DNA of 64,000 bases. Origin: JBBATK01 sp044228285 (lineage in GTDB: Bacteria > Bacteroidota > Ignavibacteria > Kapaibacteriales > NICIL-2). A program made the position numbers and the translations under genes. Of the stretch, positions 19,499-28,031 are shown one piece after another. A model generated the notes under the pieces. The model saw only the letters and a list, made by a program, of their open reading frames with translations. It had not been told where the DNA came from and did not search any database. Position 1 is the first letter of the stretch. Every line of letters starts with the position of its first letter. The stretch is taken from positions 310,001 to 374,000 of the forward strand of contig JBGAVD010000005.1 of the NCBI GenBank assembly GCA_044228285.1. The letters run 5' to 3'.

Positions 19499-19603
19499 AG
19501 TTCATCAAGATAATGAGAGTGCTACGATTGCGAGAGGAAGAAGTTGCAGATGTGGAGAAGATGGGGCGATTTATCTATGACGCAGCCAGGGCACAACTAT
19601 TTG

Positions 19604-20062
19604 CTATGGGCTTTCAATTCTATAGGCATCCACGACAATTCCTGGATTCAACTGTCTGGATTGAGCGCTCTGCTCAGCACAGGATTTCTCATATGCCTCA
19701 TATCCAACAGATCCACGTGCGATCATGCGTCGTCGAACCGCACCCTCAACAACAATTTCGCGTCCACGAAGCTCTGGTTTGCTCCAAACGATATCTTCTG
19801 GAATCTCAACACGGATTACGTTAGCGACATCATGCATGATAAGCCAGCATCCATCATCCGGACAGGTCATGCTCACTACTCCTCTCATCCGCATCTTCTT
19901 GTCGTAACTCACTTCGTTCAACGCCGCACTTACCGTCAGAGCTGAGTCTTGCACTTGAGACTCGGCTCCAAACACTGTTTGACGCCGCCTACATGAGCTC
20001 AAGACGCAGATCAGCACGAGCAATAGTGCGAACAACTTCTGTACAACCGCTCTTGCAGCCAT
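19604..20062 (-). CDS. Small predicted lipoprotein, OB-fold DUF4920-like
   Basis: The start at ATG 20062 gives a signal peptide ending in a lipobox (LICVLSSC), so it is probably a lipoprotein of about 150 residues. The central part RGVVSMTCPDDGCWLIMHD resembles the OB-fold segment of DUF4920-type proteins (typically VxGxVxxVCxxxGCW). Two further cysteines are notable: CPDDGC and SCAEQSAQ. Function unknown; family match from memory. An upstream ATG at 20083 would abut the tRNA terminator and is less likely. The gene lies between the tRNA-Thr terminator and the partner-switch operon, about 105 bases before the phosphatase start. Confidence 0.7.
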   Translation of the reverse strand: MAARAVVQKLFALLLVLICVLSSCRRRQTVFGAESQVQDSALTVSAALNEVSYDKKMRMRGVVSMTCPDDGCWLIMHDVANVIRVEIPEDIVWSKPELRGREIVVEGAVRRRMIARGSVGYEAYEKSCAEQSAQSRQLNPGIVVDAYRIESP

Positions 20063-20083
20063 GATTATTACACCTATGGACAT

Positions 20084-20115
20084 AAAAAAAGCCCTGACCG
20101 AGGTGCCAGGGCTTT
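20084..20115 (-). terminator. Rho-independent terminator after tRNA-Thr
   Basis: Nine-base stem AAAGCCCTG with CAGGGCTTT (20107-20115 and 20088-20096) around a ten-base loop, followed on the minus strand by more T. It begins three bases after the encoded CCA of the tRNA. Confidence 0.9.
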
Positions 20116-20117
20116 CG

Positions 20118-20193
20118 TGGAGCCAACAGACGGACTTGAACCGACGACCTGCTCATTACGAATGAGCTGCTCTACCAGCTGAGCTATGTTGGC
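20118..20193 (-). tRNA. tRNA-Thr(CGT)
   Basis: Acceptor stem GCCAACA pairs with TGTTGGC. The D arm reads GCTCAGCTGGTAGAGC. The anticodon stem GCTCA/TGAGC holds loop TTCGTAA, so the anticodon is CGT (reads ACG). The T arm has loop TTCAAGT and one T-T mismatch in its stem. The 3' CCA is encoded. Confidence 0.96.
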
Positions 20194-20233
20194 GACCTTC
20201 ATGATAGACTACAAAAATACATCGCTCGGCTGA

Positions 20234-21742
20234 TTACGCAAATGTCAGGCCATAAACTCTCTGCGCTTTTGCTGCAACGTATTCTAAGAAATCAGCTTCT
20301 GACAGTGCTTTTCCACTAATCTTCTGAATAAGCTCTGAAGGTAACATTGTCTTACCATGCACGTGAATGTTGTCTCGAAGCCAACCTAGGATGGGACCAA
20401 ACTGACCCCGGCGAATAAGATCGCTCACCTCTGGGATATCAATCAACAAGGCTTTGCGTAGCATGGCTGCATAGAGCTTACCAAGAGTGTAGCTTGGGAA
20501 GTAACCAAAACCGCCGAATGACCAGTGAATATCCTGCAAACATCCCTTTGCGTCGTCACCTGGTGTAAGTCCTAAGTACTCACTCATTTTTGCGTTCCAG
20601 GTAGCTGGCACGTCTTCAACTTTCAATGTTCCGTTAATGAGAGCTTCTTCAATCTCAAAGCGGATAATGATGTGCAGGTTATAGGTTACTTCATCCGCTT
20701 CAATGCGAATAAGAGACGGCTCAATGATGTTGATTGCTTTATAGAAATCGAATGGGCTCACTCCTGCCAGTTGTTCAGGAAAATAGTCTTTCATCGATGG
20801 TAAAGCCCATCCCCAGAACTCCTCGCTTCTCGCTATCACATTCTCCCAAAACAAACTTTGTGACTCATGAATTCCCATGCTCGCGCCATCTGAAGCAAAG
20901 GTTCTGCTCAATCTTGGTGCAATCCCCTGCTCATACATTCCGTGACCGCTTTCATGGATCAGTCCAAACAAACAGGATCTAATGTCGTTCTCAAAAACAC
21001 GCGTGGTCAACCGCACATCAGATTGTGCGAATGAGGTGCAGAATGGATGAGCGGACAAATCTACTCGTCCATGCTTGTAATCAAATCCAATGCTCTCGGA
21101 AATGAAACGAGAGAAGGCCAACTGTTTGGATGTGTCGTATGATTTGAACAAGATGTCGTTGGACACACCTGCCTTTACCGCTTCGATCTTCTTCAACAAA
21201 TCAACGGTACCTTCTCGCAGCTTGGTGAACACTGGTTTGAGTTGTTTGACGGTAATTCCTGGTTCAAAGAGATCGAGGAGTGCATCGTAGCGATTCTCAG
21301 TATATCCGTACAACTCAGCAGCTTCTGCTTTCAATTGAACGAGTTGATGAAGACTCGGAGCGAACAATTCAAATGCGCTGTTCGATCGAGCTTTCTTCCA
21401 CGCTTCTTGTGCCAAGGCACAAGCCTTGGAGGTCTCACGAACCAAACTATCTGGCAACTTTCGCGCTCGCTCAACTTCTTTGATGAACAAAGATGCGACG
21501 CGCTTGTCTGTATCATCATCAATAGACGCAGCGCTCAACTGTTCAACGACTTCAACAGTTGAAGCTTTAGTCATCTCTTGATGTGCCAAGGTATCGAGTG
21601 TTGCAATCTGCTCCGCTCGTGCCTCCGCAGAACCATCAGGCATAAAGGTCTCTTGGTCCCAACCCAACACTGCTGACGCGGCATTGAGGTCTTTGACCGT
21701 ATTCATAACTGCTGTTGCTTTCTGTAAAATAGCTGCGCTCAT
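20234..21742 (-). CDS. M32 carboxypeptidase (carboxypeptidase Taq family)
   Basis: Zinc metallocarboxypeptidase that removes C-terminal residues from peptides in the cytoplasm. The HEXXH zinc site is GLIHESGHGMYEQG. Other family blocks are present: LGWDQETFMPDG near the N terminus, the MGIHESQSLFWENVI helix, and DIHWSFGGFGYFPSYTLG towards the C terminus. About 502 residues from ATG 21742, normal for M32; a longer frame begins 13 codons upstream without family similarity. It precedes tRNA-Thr by about 40 bases on the same strand. Confidence 0.95.
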   Translation of the reverse strand: MSAAILQKATAVMNTVKDLNAASAVLGWDQETFMPDGSAEARAEQIATLDTLAHQEMTKASTVEVVEQLSAASIDDDTDKRVASLFIKEVERARKLPDSLVRETSKACALAQEAWKKARSNSAFELFAPSLHQLVQLKAEAAELYGYTENRYDALLDLFEPGITVKQLKPVFTKLREGTVDLLKKIEAVKAGVSNDILFKSYDTSKQLAFSRFISESIGFDYKHGRVDLSAHPFCTSFAQSDVRLTTRVFENDIRSCLFGLIHESGHGMYEQGIAPRLSRTFASDGASMGIHESQSLFWENVIARSEEFWGWALPSMKDYFPEQLAGVSPFDFYKAINIIEPSLIRIEADEVTYNLHIIIRFEIEEALINGTLKVEDVPATWNAKMSEYLGLTPGDDAKGCLQDIHWSFGGFGYFPSYTLGKLYAAMLRKALLIDIPEVSDLIRRGQFGPILGWLRDNIHVHGKTMLPSELIQKISGKALSEADFLEYVAAKAQRVYGLTFA

Positions 21743-22049
21743 AGGGAATGAAATGATTGTCAATGCACAAGGTGCATCCACGAGTATCTAAAACTATTTT
21801 GCTTACGCACGCCTTCGGCTGTGCGAGATTGTACGCCGATCTGAGATCAACCTCGAAGCTTCAAAAGTGGTGTTCGCTACTCAATCTTTCGCGATATGCG
21901 ATGACAGAACTTGAGAAGCTCTCCCCTTGCGCGCTTAGACATCGCAGAGAACTCTTGCAGATTCTTGTGTGAAGAAACTCAACGAGGTAGAGCAGGATGA
22001 TGCTGGCACTCGTAATGCTAACTCGATGTTCGCTTGTAAACGATCATAC
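21743..22049. other. Intergenic region queA to carboxypeptidase gene
   Basis: About 300 bases between two genes on the minus strand. I see no coding potential that looks real, no clear hairpin with a T-run, and no recognisable promoter element. Confidence 0.4.
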
Positions 22050-23093
22050 CTACATGATCAACATAGCGTCGCCATATGCAAAGAAACGGTACTCATTCTT
22101 GATGGCATACTTGTATGCTTTGAAGAGATTATCCTTACCAGCAAAGGCTGCAGAGATCAAGAGTGATGTAGTTGCAGGCGGGTGAAAGTTTGTAAGCATA
22201 CAGGTTGCAATCTTGAAATCGTAGGGTGGAAAGATGTACTTATCTGTCCAGCCATGATTTGGCTTAACGGTGTGCGAGGTCAATACACTTGATTCCAGTG
22301 CACGCATAACGCTCGCGCCACAAGCAAACACTTTTCGCTTTGACTTCAAAGATTTGTTAATGATCTCGGCATTCTCACGTGTGATCTCAAACTGCTCAGA
22401 GTACATTCTGTGCTTCGTGAGATCTTCAACTTCGATTGTCTCGAAAATACCTTGACCAATATTCAAAGTAACATATGCAATGCGAACACCCTTCTTCTCA
22501 AGAGCCTTCAACATCTCTTTCGTAAAGTGCAAACCGCTTGTTGGTGGAGCTATCGATGCATTCTTTGCTGGATTCGCAAACACACATTGATATGCCTCTT
22601 TATCATCATCATTTGGCTCACGCTTGATGTACTCTGGGATCGGCATTTGACCAATCTTCTCGATGACCTTATGCAAGTCACCTTCGTAGCTAAATCGTAC
22701 TGTGCGTCCACGTGAGGTTGTGTTATCGATAATCTCACAGTAGAACTTTCCGTTGTCGAAATAGATCTTGTTCCCAATGCGAACTTTTCGTGCGGGTTCA
22801 ACGATAACATCCCAAATACGCTCTGGAGCTTTGAGCTCACGAAGGAGCATGACCTCAATCTTCGCGTTCGTTTTTTCTTTTTTACCGTTCAACTTCGCAG
22901 GAAAAACGCGGGTGTTGTTCAATACGAGGCAGTCGCCTTTTTCGAAGATGTCAACAATGTTCTTGAATTTTTTGTCTTTGATCTCCCCGGTTTTTCGATC
23001 CAATACCATCATCTTTGCTGAGTCACGAGGCTCAGCCGGGAACTTGGCTATTGAATTCTTAGGAACAGAGAACTTAATTTCAGTAAGTTTCAC
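22050..23093 (-). CDS. queA: QueA, tRNA ribosyltransferase-isomerase (queuosine synthesis)
   Basis: Transfers and isomerises the ribosyl part of S-adenosylmethionine onto preQ1 in tRNA, giving epoxyqueuosine. The family blocks LVLNNTRVFPAKL, IGQMPIPEYI, PTSGLHFT, VTLNIGQGIFETI and LTNFHPPATTSLL are all present. I choose GTG 23093 because AAAGGA lies just upstream and the protein then starts with KLTEIKFSVP as QueA proteins do. The frame is open 27 codons further upstream to an ATG. The protein is richer in lysine and isoleucine than its neighbours, which may point to a different ancestry. Confidence 0.95.
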   Translation of the reverse strand: MKLTEIKFSVPKNSIAKFPAEPRDSAKMMVLDRKTGEIKDKKFKNIVDIFEKGDCLVLNNTRVFPAKLNGKKEKTNAKIEVMLLRELKAPERIWDVIVEPARKVRIGNKIYFDNGKFYCEIIDNTTSRGRTVRFSYEGDLHKVIEKIGQMPIPEYIKREPNDDDKEAYQCVFANPAKNASIAPPTSGLHFTKEMLKALEKKGVRIAYVTLNIGQGIFETIEVEDLTKHRMYSEQFEITRENAEIINKSLKSKRKVFACGASVMRALESSVLTSHTVKPNHGWTDKYIFPPYDFKIATCMLTNFHPPATTSLLISAAFAGKDNLFKAYKYAIKNEYRFFAYGDAMLIM

Positions 23094-23264
23094 GAGAAAA
23101 TCCTTTACGAGTTGAGTATTTTGTTGGCTGTGCTCTTCATTGCTATCCAAATAGAGCCTGTCTATCGAAGACAAAGAGCTCTTATTGAAGAGTTGCCTTA
23201 ATGCAGACTACAAAAGTACGCTTTCGCGACCGCCGGGGTCAAGAAGAATTTAGACCATTTGTCA

Positions 23265-25394
23265 ATGAAACACTTAGAGTTACAGTCACACTACAAGCCA
23301 TCTGGCGACCAACCCAAGGCAATTGCTGAGTTAGTACAAGGCATCAACCGTGGAGATAAGTATCAAACATTGCTAGGTGTTACAGGGTCAGGCAAGACCT
23401 TTACGGTCTCAAATGTGATACAATCCGTCCAAAAACCGACCCTGGTTATTTCGCCAAACAAGACTTTGGCTGCTCAGCTTTATGGAGAATTCAGGACCTT
23501 TTTTCCTAATAACGCTGTCGAATTCTTCATTAGCTACTACGATTACTATCAACCTGAGGCATATTTACCCACGACCGACACCTACATCGAGAAGGACTTT
23601 GCCATCAATGACGAAATTGAACGTCTTCGATTGCGAGCAACTTCATCGCTTATTGAAGGCCGTCGAGATGTCATTGTGATTGCTTCAGTAAGCTGTATCT
23701 ACGGAATTGGATCAAAGGAAGACTTTGCTTCAATGGTCTTCGCTTTGCGGCCAGGCATGACGATGGATCGAAAGAAATTGATCTACAAACTCAATGACAT
23801 GTTCTTTTCAAGAAATGATCTTGAGCTTGGTCGTGCCGGTTTTCGCGTTCGTGGTGACGTCATAGATGTGGTCCCGGCATATGAGGAAGATGTGGCTTTG
23901 CGCATTGAGTTGTTCGGGGACAGTATCGAGAAACTCTCCCTCATCAATCGCATTGACGGAAAACAGATTGAGCGATTAGAAGCGTACACTCTGTATCCCG
24001 CACGACAGTTCGTCACTTCTCAAGCCAACCTTTCACGAGCCATTGGAAGTATCAATGACGAGCTCTATGTCCGCCTTAAAGAGTTGAGGGAACTCGATAA
24101 GTTTCTTGAAGCCCAGCGTCTTGAACAACGAACCCAGTATGACTTAGCAATGATGAAGGAAGTTGGCTACTGTTCTGGGATCGAGAACTACTCCATGCAC
24201 TTATCCAATCGTACACCTGGTGAAAAGCCAGTCTGTTTGATAGATTACTTCCCAGAGGACTTCTTGCTCGTCGTCGACGAGAGTCACGTCACTCTTCCCC
24301 AGGTTCGAGCGATGTATGCTGGTGACCGCAAGCGCAAGGAAACCTTGGTTGAACACGGCTTCCGCCTGCCGTCTGCTCTAGAAAACCGACCATTGAAGTA
24401 TGATGAGTTCGAAGGCCACATTAGTCAGGCGATCTTTGTCAGCGCAACGCCAGGCGATACAGAGCTGGAGAAGTGTCAGGGTGTTGTGGTCGAACAAGTC
24501 ATTCGCCCTACCGGTCTTCTAGATCCAACCATTAGTGTTCGACCTGTCAAGAACCAAATTGATGATCTCCTAGCCGAGATACGTCGGCGTATTGAGAAAG
24601 GCAATCGAGTACTCGTAACAACCCTTACAAAACGCATGGCTGAAGATCTGGCAGACTACCTTCAGAACTTGAAGATAAAGGTTGCCTACATCCATAGCGA
24701 AGTAGATGCTCTTGAACGAGTAGAGATCATTCGTGACTTACGCGTTGGCACCTACGATGTTCTTGTTGGAGTAAACTTGCTGCGCGAAGGTTTGGACATG
24801 CCAGAAGTATCGTTGGTCGCAATACTCGATGCAGATAAAGAAGGCTTCCTTCGAAGCGAAAGAGCTCTCTTGCAAACAGCAGGCCGCACAGCGCGCAATT
24901 CTGAAGGTCTCGTCATTCTCTACGCTGATCGTATTACACGATCAATGCAAGCTCTGCTTGATGAAACCGATCGTCGCCGAGCATTGCAGATAGCGTATAA
25001 CACTGAAAACAACATCAATCCTACCACGGTTTACAAATCGCTTCAGGAGATTCTTAGTGCGACAACAGTTGCGGACGTAAAGCAGCATCGTGATAGCATG
25101 AAGGTTGAAGCTGATAAGTCTAGACTTGCAATCGCGGCTGAGCCGATCATGAAGTACATGAATGCCGAGCAACGCAGCGAAATGGTACAGCAACTCTTTG
25201 ATGAAATGAAGAAGGCAGCCCGCGATCTTGACTTTGAACGCGCAGCTGAGCTGCGCGATCAAATACGGATAATGGAAGCCGCATCAGAACCAACTGAGGC
25301 TCCTGCACCACCTGTTGCTCCCAGCTGGTTGAATGAAGGACCGAAGAAGATTACCAAGAGTCGCGACAAAAAGCGTTCTTCAGGCTCTACGTAG
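23265..25394 (+). CDS. uvrB: UvrB, excision repair helicase-like subunit
   Basis: DNA damage recognition subunit of the UvrABC nucleotide excision repair nuclease. Walker A is LLGVTGSGKTF (near residue 40). The beta-hairpin region contains YYDYYQPEAYLP, and helicase motifs include VVDESHVTLPQ, FVSATPGDTE, and LLREGLDMPEVSLVAILDADKEGFLRS in shorter pieces. The C-terminal UVR domain (LFDEMKKAARDLDFERAAELRDQI) for UvrC binding is intact. About 709 residues. The ATG at 23265 is preferred to a TTG two codons earlier. The 3' end overlaps the convergent lysA by 8 bases. Confidence 0.97.
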   Translation: MKHLELQSHYKPSGDQPKAIAELVQGINRGDKYQTLLGVTGSGKTFTVSNVIQSVQKPTLVISPNKTLAAQLYGEFRTFFPNNAVEFFISYYDYYQPEAYLPTTDTYIEKDFAINDEIERLRLRATSSLIEGRRDVIVIASVSCIYGIGSKEDFASMVFALRPGMTMDRKKLIYKLNDMFFSRNDLELGRAGFRVRGDVIDVVPAYEEDVALRIELFGDSIEKLSLINRIDGKQIERLEAYTLYPARQFVTSQANLSRAIGSINDELYVRLKELRELDKFLEAQRLEQRTQYDLAMMKEVGYCSGIENYSMHLSNRTPGEKPVCLIDYFPEDFLLVVDESHVTLPQVRAMYAGDRKRKETLVEHGFRLPSALENRPLKYDEFEGHISQAIFVSATPGDTELEKCQGVVVEQVIRPTGLLDPTISVRPVKNQIDDLLAEIRRRIEKGNRVLVTTLTKRMAEDLADYLQNLKIKVAYIHSEVDALERVEIIRDLRVGTYDVLVGVNLLREGLDMPEVSLVAILDADKEGFLRSERALLQTAGRTARNSEGLVILYADRITRSMQALLDETDRRRALQIAYNTENNINPTTVYKSLQEILSATTVADVKQHRDSMKVEADKSRLAIAAEPIMKYMNAEQRSEMVQQLFDEMKKAARDLDFERAAELRDQIRIMEAASEPTEAPAPPVAPSWLNEGPKKITKSRDKKRSSGST

Positions 25395-26634
25395 GAACCT
25401 TGTCGGAAAGACCCTCTTGTGTTCGCAAGAGATCGCTTAACTCCTCGCGTCGACGTACTAGATAGTCTTTTCCGTCAAGTATTAGAACCTCAGCAGGTCG
25501 ACAACGCGAATTGTAGTTTGAGCTCATAGAAAATCCATACGCCCCTGCATTATGAATACAGAGGATATCGTTCTCATGGATTTCCGAGATCTTTCTATCC
25601 CAACCGAACGTATCCGTCTCGCATATGTAACCGACAACTGAGTAGACACGCGGCGTACCACCTGGGTTAGAGATATTGGTTATGCGATGATAGGCATCAT
25701 AAAACATTGGACGAATCAAGTGGTTTTGACCGCTATTCACTCCGGCAAATAATGTAGATACCGTTTGCTTGATCACGTTCGTCCGTACGAGCAAGTAACC
25801 ACTTTCGCTCACCAAGTACTTGCCTGGCTCAAACCAGATTTCTAACTCTCTACCGTATTCCTTACAGAACTCTTTGAATGCATCTGTCAGCTGAACGGCA
25901 AATTCCTTGATGTCGGTATAATGATCTTCATCTTTGTAGGCAACTTTGAAACCACTGCCGAAATCGATAAACTCAAGATGCGGGAAGTGTCGAGCAGTAT
26001 CAAAGAGGATCTCTGCACCTCGGATGAACGTGGCAGGATCAATGATATCTGATCCCGTATGCATATGCACTCCCACTATTCTCAGTGAATGATGTTCAAC
26101 AATCCGTTGAAGATGTCGTAACTGATAAATCGAAATTCCAAACTTCGAGTCAATGTGTCCTGTTTGAATGTGCGGGTTTCCTCCTGCAAGAATGTGAGGA
26201 TTGAATCTCACGCAACACGGAACCGTTGCACCATAGGTATGGCCAAACTTCTCGAGGATTGAGAGGTCATCTATGTTGATCCGTACACCTATGCGAACTG
26301 CCTCTTCTATCTCATCGAAGCCAACGCAGTTGGGCGTGTAACAAATATCTTGTACGTCGAAACCTGCAAGAAGTGCAATGCGGACTTCTTCAATCGATAC
26401 GCAATCCACGCCACTACCCCAGCTACGAAGCAGCTTCATGATGCTGAGATTGGTCAGAGACTTACACGCATACTTGACTTTGAGTTTTAACGATGAAAAA
26501 GCCTCACAAAGCGCATCGTACTGTTTTCGGATGTGCTGTGCGTCATAGACGTACAGTGGTGTACCATAGCTTTCGGCTAGTTGGAGGAGGTTGCGACCCT
26601 GAATCGTGTATTCACCGTCTCGAAGTTCAAACAT
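25387..26634 (-). CDS. lysA: Diaminopimelate decarboxylase
   Basis: PLP enzyme converting meso-diaminopimelate to lysine. The PLP lysine is in VKYACKSLTN (Lys58 from ATG 26634). Other sites seen are GVHMHTGSDI, FGSGFKV, EPGKYLV, the catalytic CETDTFG and HNAGAYGFSMSSNYNSR. About 415 residues, normal. An upstream frame start at 26676 adds 14 residues unlike the family. It is the last gene in this run of minus-strand genes and is separated from the PspC pair by a probable terminator. Confidence 0.95.
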   Translation of the reverse strand: MFELRDGEYTIQGRNLLQLAESYGTPLYVYDAQHIRKQYDALCEAFSSLKLKVKYACKSLTNLSIMKLLRSWGSGVDCVSIEEVRIALLAGFDVQDICYTPNCVGFDEIEEAVRIGVRINIDDLSILEKFGHTYGATVPCCVRFNPHILAGGNPHIQTGHIDSKFGISIYQLRHLQRIVEHHSLRIVGVHMHTGSDIIDPATFIRGAEILFDTARHFPHLEFIDFGSGFKVAYKDEDHYTDIKEFAVQLTDAFKEFCKEYGRELEIWFEPGKYLVSESGYLLVRTNVIKQTVSTLFAGVNSGQNHLIRPMFYDAYHRITNISNPGGTPRVYSVVGYICETDTFGWDRKISEIHENDILCIHNAGAYGFSMSSNYNSRCRPAEVLILDGKDYLVRRREELSDLLRTQEGLSDKVPT

Positions 26635-26644
26635 AGAAGAGTAT

Positions 26645-26681
26645 AAAATGAAGTAGCGCGATGAAACATTCATCACGCTAC
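26645..26681 (-). terminator. Probable terminator between the PspC pair and lysA
   Basis: A 12-bp stem with one mismatch (26653-26664 with 26670-26681) and a five-base loop. On the minus strand it is followed by TTCATTTTATAC, which is only moderately T-rich. Position fits the end of the PspC operon. It could also act in the lysA leader. Confidence 0.55.
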
Positions 26682-26721
26682 GAATATACTCTAGGCAACC
26701 GTCTTTTTCACGATTGAGATG

Positions 26722-27183
26722 TTAATACACGGGTCGGTGTCGCGAAGCGCTATCTGTTGGTGTACCTGTGCTTGAAACACTGTCATGCACGCCACCATGC
26801 GCTGATTCAGAGCTACTGTCTGAACTTAGGGCTTGATCTTTCTCGTCTTCACATTCTTCGTCGTCATTATCTGTATTGTCAATATCATTATCGTGCCACT
26901 GGAAGTGCCAACCGGAAGAAGTCCATTCGCCATGTTGACGATCATTGAAAATTGCGACAACTCCGAAACCTAAGCAGAGAGCAATGATGCCACTCATTAT
27001 CCAACGATACCCAGAATCTCTGAACAATAATGAAACACCCCAAAGGATCAACAATACTGCCCAGTAATCACGAATGACTTGAATGTCTGTCTGCACAAGT
27101 CCATGCCGAAACAGCAGTATCGAGGTGCCCATAGACAACAAAAAGCAACCAAAAAAAATGGCTCTACGACTCATCCCTCTCAT
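26722..27183 (-). CDS. Small membrane protein, LiaF/LiaI-like N-terminal part
   Basis: Three hydrophobic segments (AIFFGCFLLSMGTSILLF, YWAVLLILWGVSLLF, WIMSGIIALCLGFGVVAIF) in the first 80 residues resemble the membrane part of LiaF/LiaI-type proteins often found with PspC. After them comes a hydrophilic tail rich in Asp, Glu and His (WHDNDIDNTDNDDEECEDEK) and then Ser/Thr. It overlaps the pspC-like gene by four bases (ATGA), so the two are translationally coupled. Function is probably envelope stress sensing or signalling, inferred from context. Confidence 0.7.
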   Translation of the reverse strand: MRGMSRRAIFFGCFLLSMGTSILLFRHGLVQTDIQVIRDYWAVLLILWGVSLLFRDSGYRWIMSGIIALCLGFGVVAIFNDRQHGEWTSSGWHFQWHDNDIDNTDNDDEECEDEKDQALSSDSSSESAHGGVHDSVSSTGTPTDSASRHRPVY

Positions 27184-27902
27184 GATACACCTCCCTGCTG
27201 TTCATCATCATTCCCTTCCGTACTCTTCGTGCCATTAGCTCCATCAGAATCGGGAGCAAGCTGATCGATCGTGCTTTCGTTTGCTTCTGCTCGCGGTGCA
27301 CCTTCATTGCTTACAGCTGAGCTAGATGAAGCAAAGTCACTCGGAGTCGTGTCCGACGTATGCGCTTGATGTCGAGTATCGACAGGTGTATTGTACGCTC
27401 TATCATCGATTTTAACTCGTACAGGACTTTGCGCAAAGCCGTAGGCAATGATACCAGCACCAGCTACGATCAACAATGCTGGAGAGTAGCTTTCAAAGTC
27501 GAACCACGGAGCTAAGTTTACGAGAAGGAAGTAGATGCCAACAATGATCAACGAAATTCCTGCTATGAGAGCTCCGTTACGTCGAAGTGGTTCTGCTTCT
27601 TGGGCTCTCAATGACTCTTGTCCGTAGGTATAGCTTCCATAATCGGCAGAAGGAGATCCACTTGGCATCGAGGCAGTACCTACCCCACTGGTCTTGTATG
27701 AAGGAACCCACCTTTCGCTTGGATTCTCTGCAACGGCAATCCACAAGACAACGTACGCGAGGAGACCGATTCCATGCAAGACAACTCCAACGATAAATGC
27801 TACTCTGATAAGCGCAACATCAACATCGAAGTAGTCAGCTAAGCCGGCACAGACGCCGGCAACTTTTTTATTTCGTACACTGCGATAGAGACTTGATCTC
27901 AT
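27180..27902 (-). CDS. PspC-domain membrane protein
   Basis: The first 60 residues are a clear PspC domain: LYRSVRNKKVAGVCAGLADYF, DVALIRVAFIVGVV and LLAYVVLWIAVAENP. Two more membrane helices follow around residues 110-155, and the C-terminal 80 residues are a low-complexity hydrophilic tail. PspC proteins take part in envelope stress responses, in E. coli together with PspA/PspB. No pspA or pspB is seen here. The partner is instead the LiaF-like gene just downstream. Confidence 0.87.
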   Translation of the reverse strand: MRSSLYRSVRNKKVAGVCAGLADYFDVDVALIRVAFIVGVVLHGIGLLAYVVLWIAVAENPSERWVPSYKTSGVGTASMPSGSPSADYGSYTYGQESLRAQEAEPLRRNGALIAGISLIIVGIYFLLVNLAPWFDFESYSPALLIVAGAGIIAYGFAQSPVRVKIDDRAYNTPVDTRHQAHTSDTTPSDFASSSSAVSNEGAPRAEANESTIDQLAPDSDGANGTKSTEGNDDEQQGGVS

Positions 27903-28031
27903 GTGTTCTCCTGTTGAATAGTTTCCTGCTCAAACGACCCGAACACTATTTGGTTTCAAAAATTATTCATTGTCCCTAATCTTGTCTGGAACTCGACAGA
28001 ATCATTTCTGTTGCAGAAGAGCAACCTGGAC

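Noticed and set aside
21757..22185. Several short plus-strand frames between the carboxypeptidase gene and queA
   Set aside because: They overlap queA or the carboxypeptidase start, are short, and have no recognisable signature.
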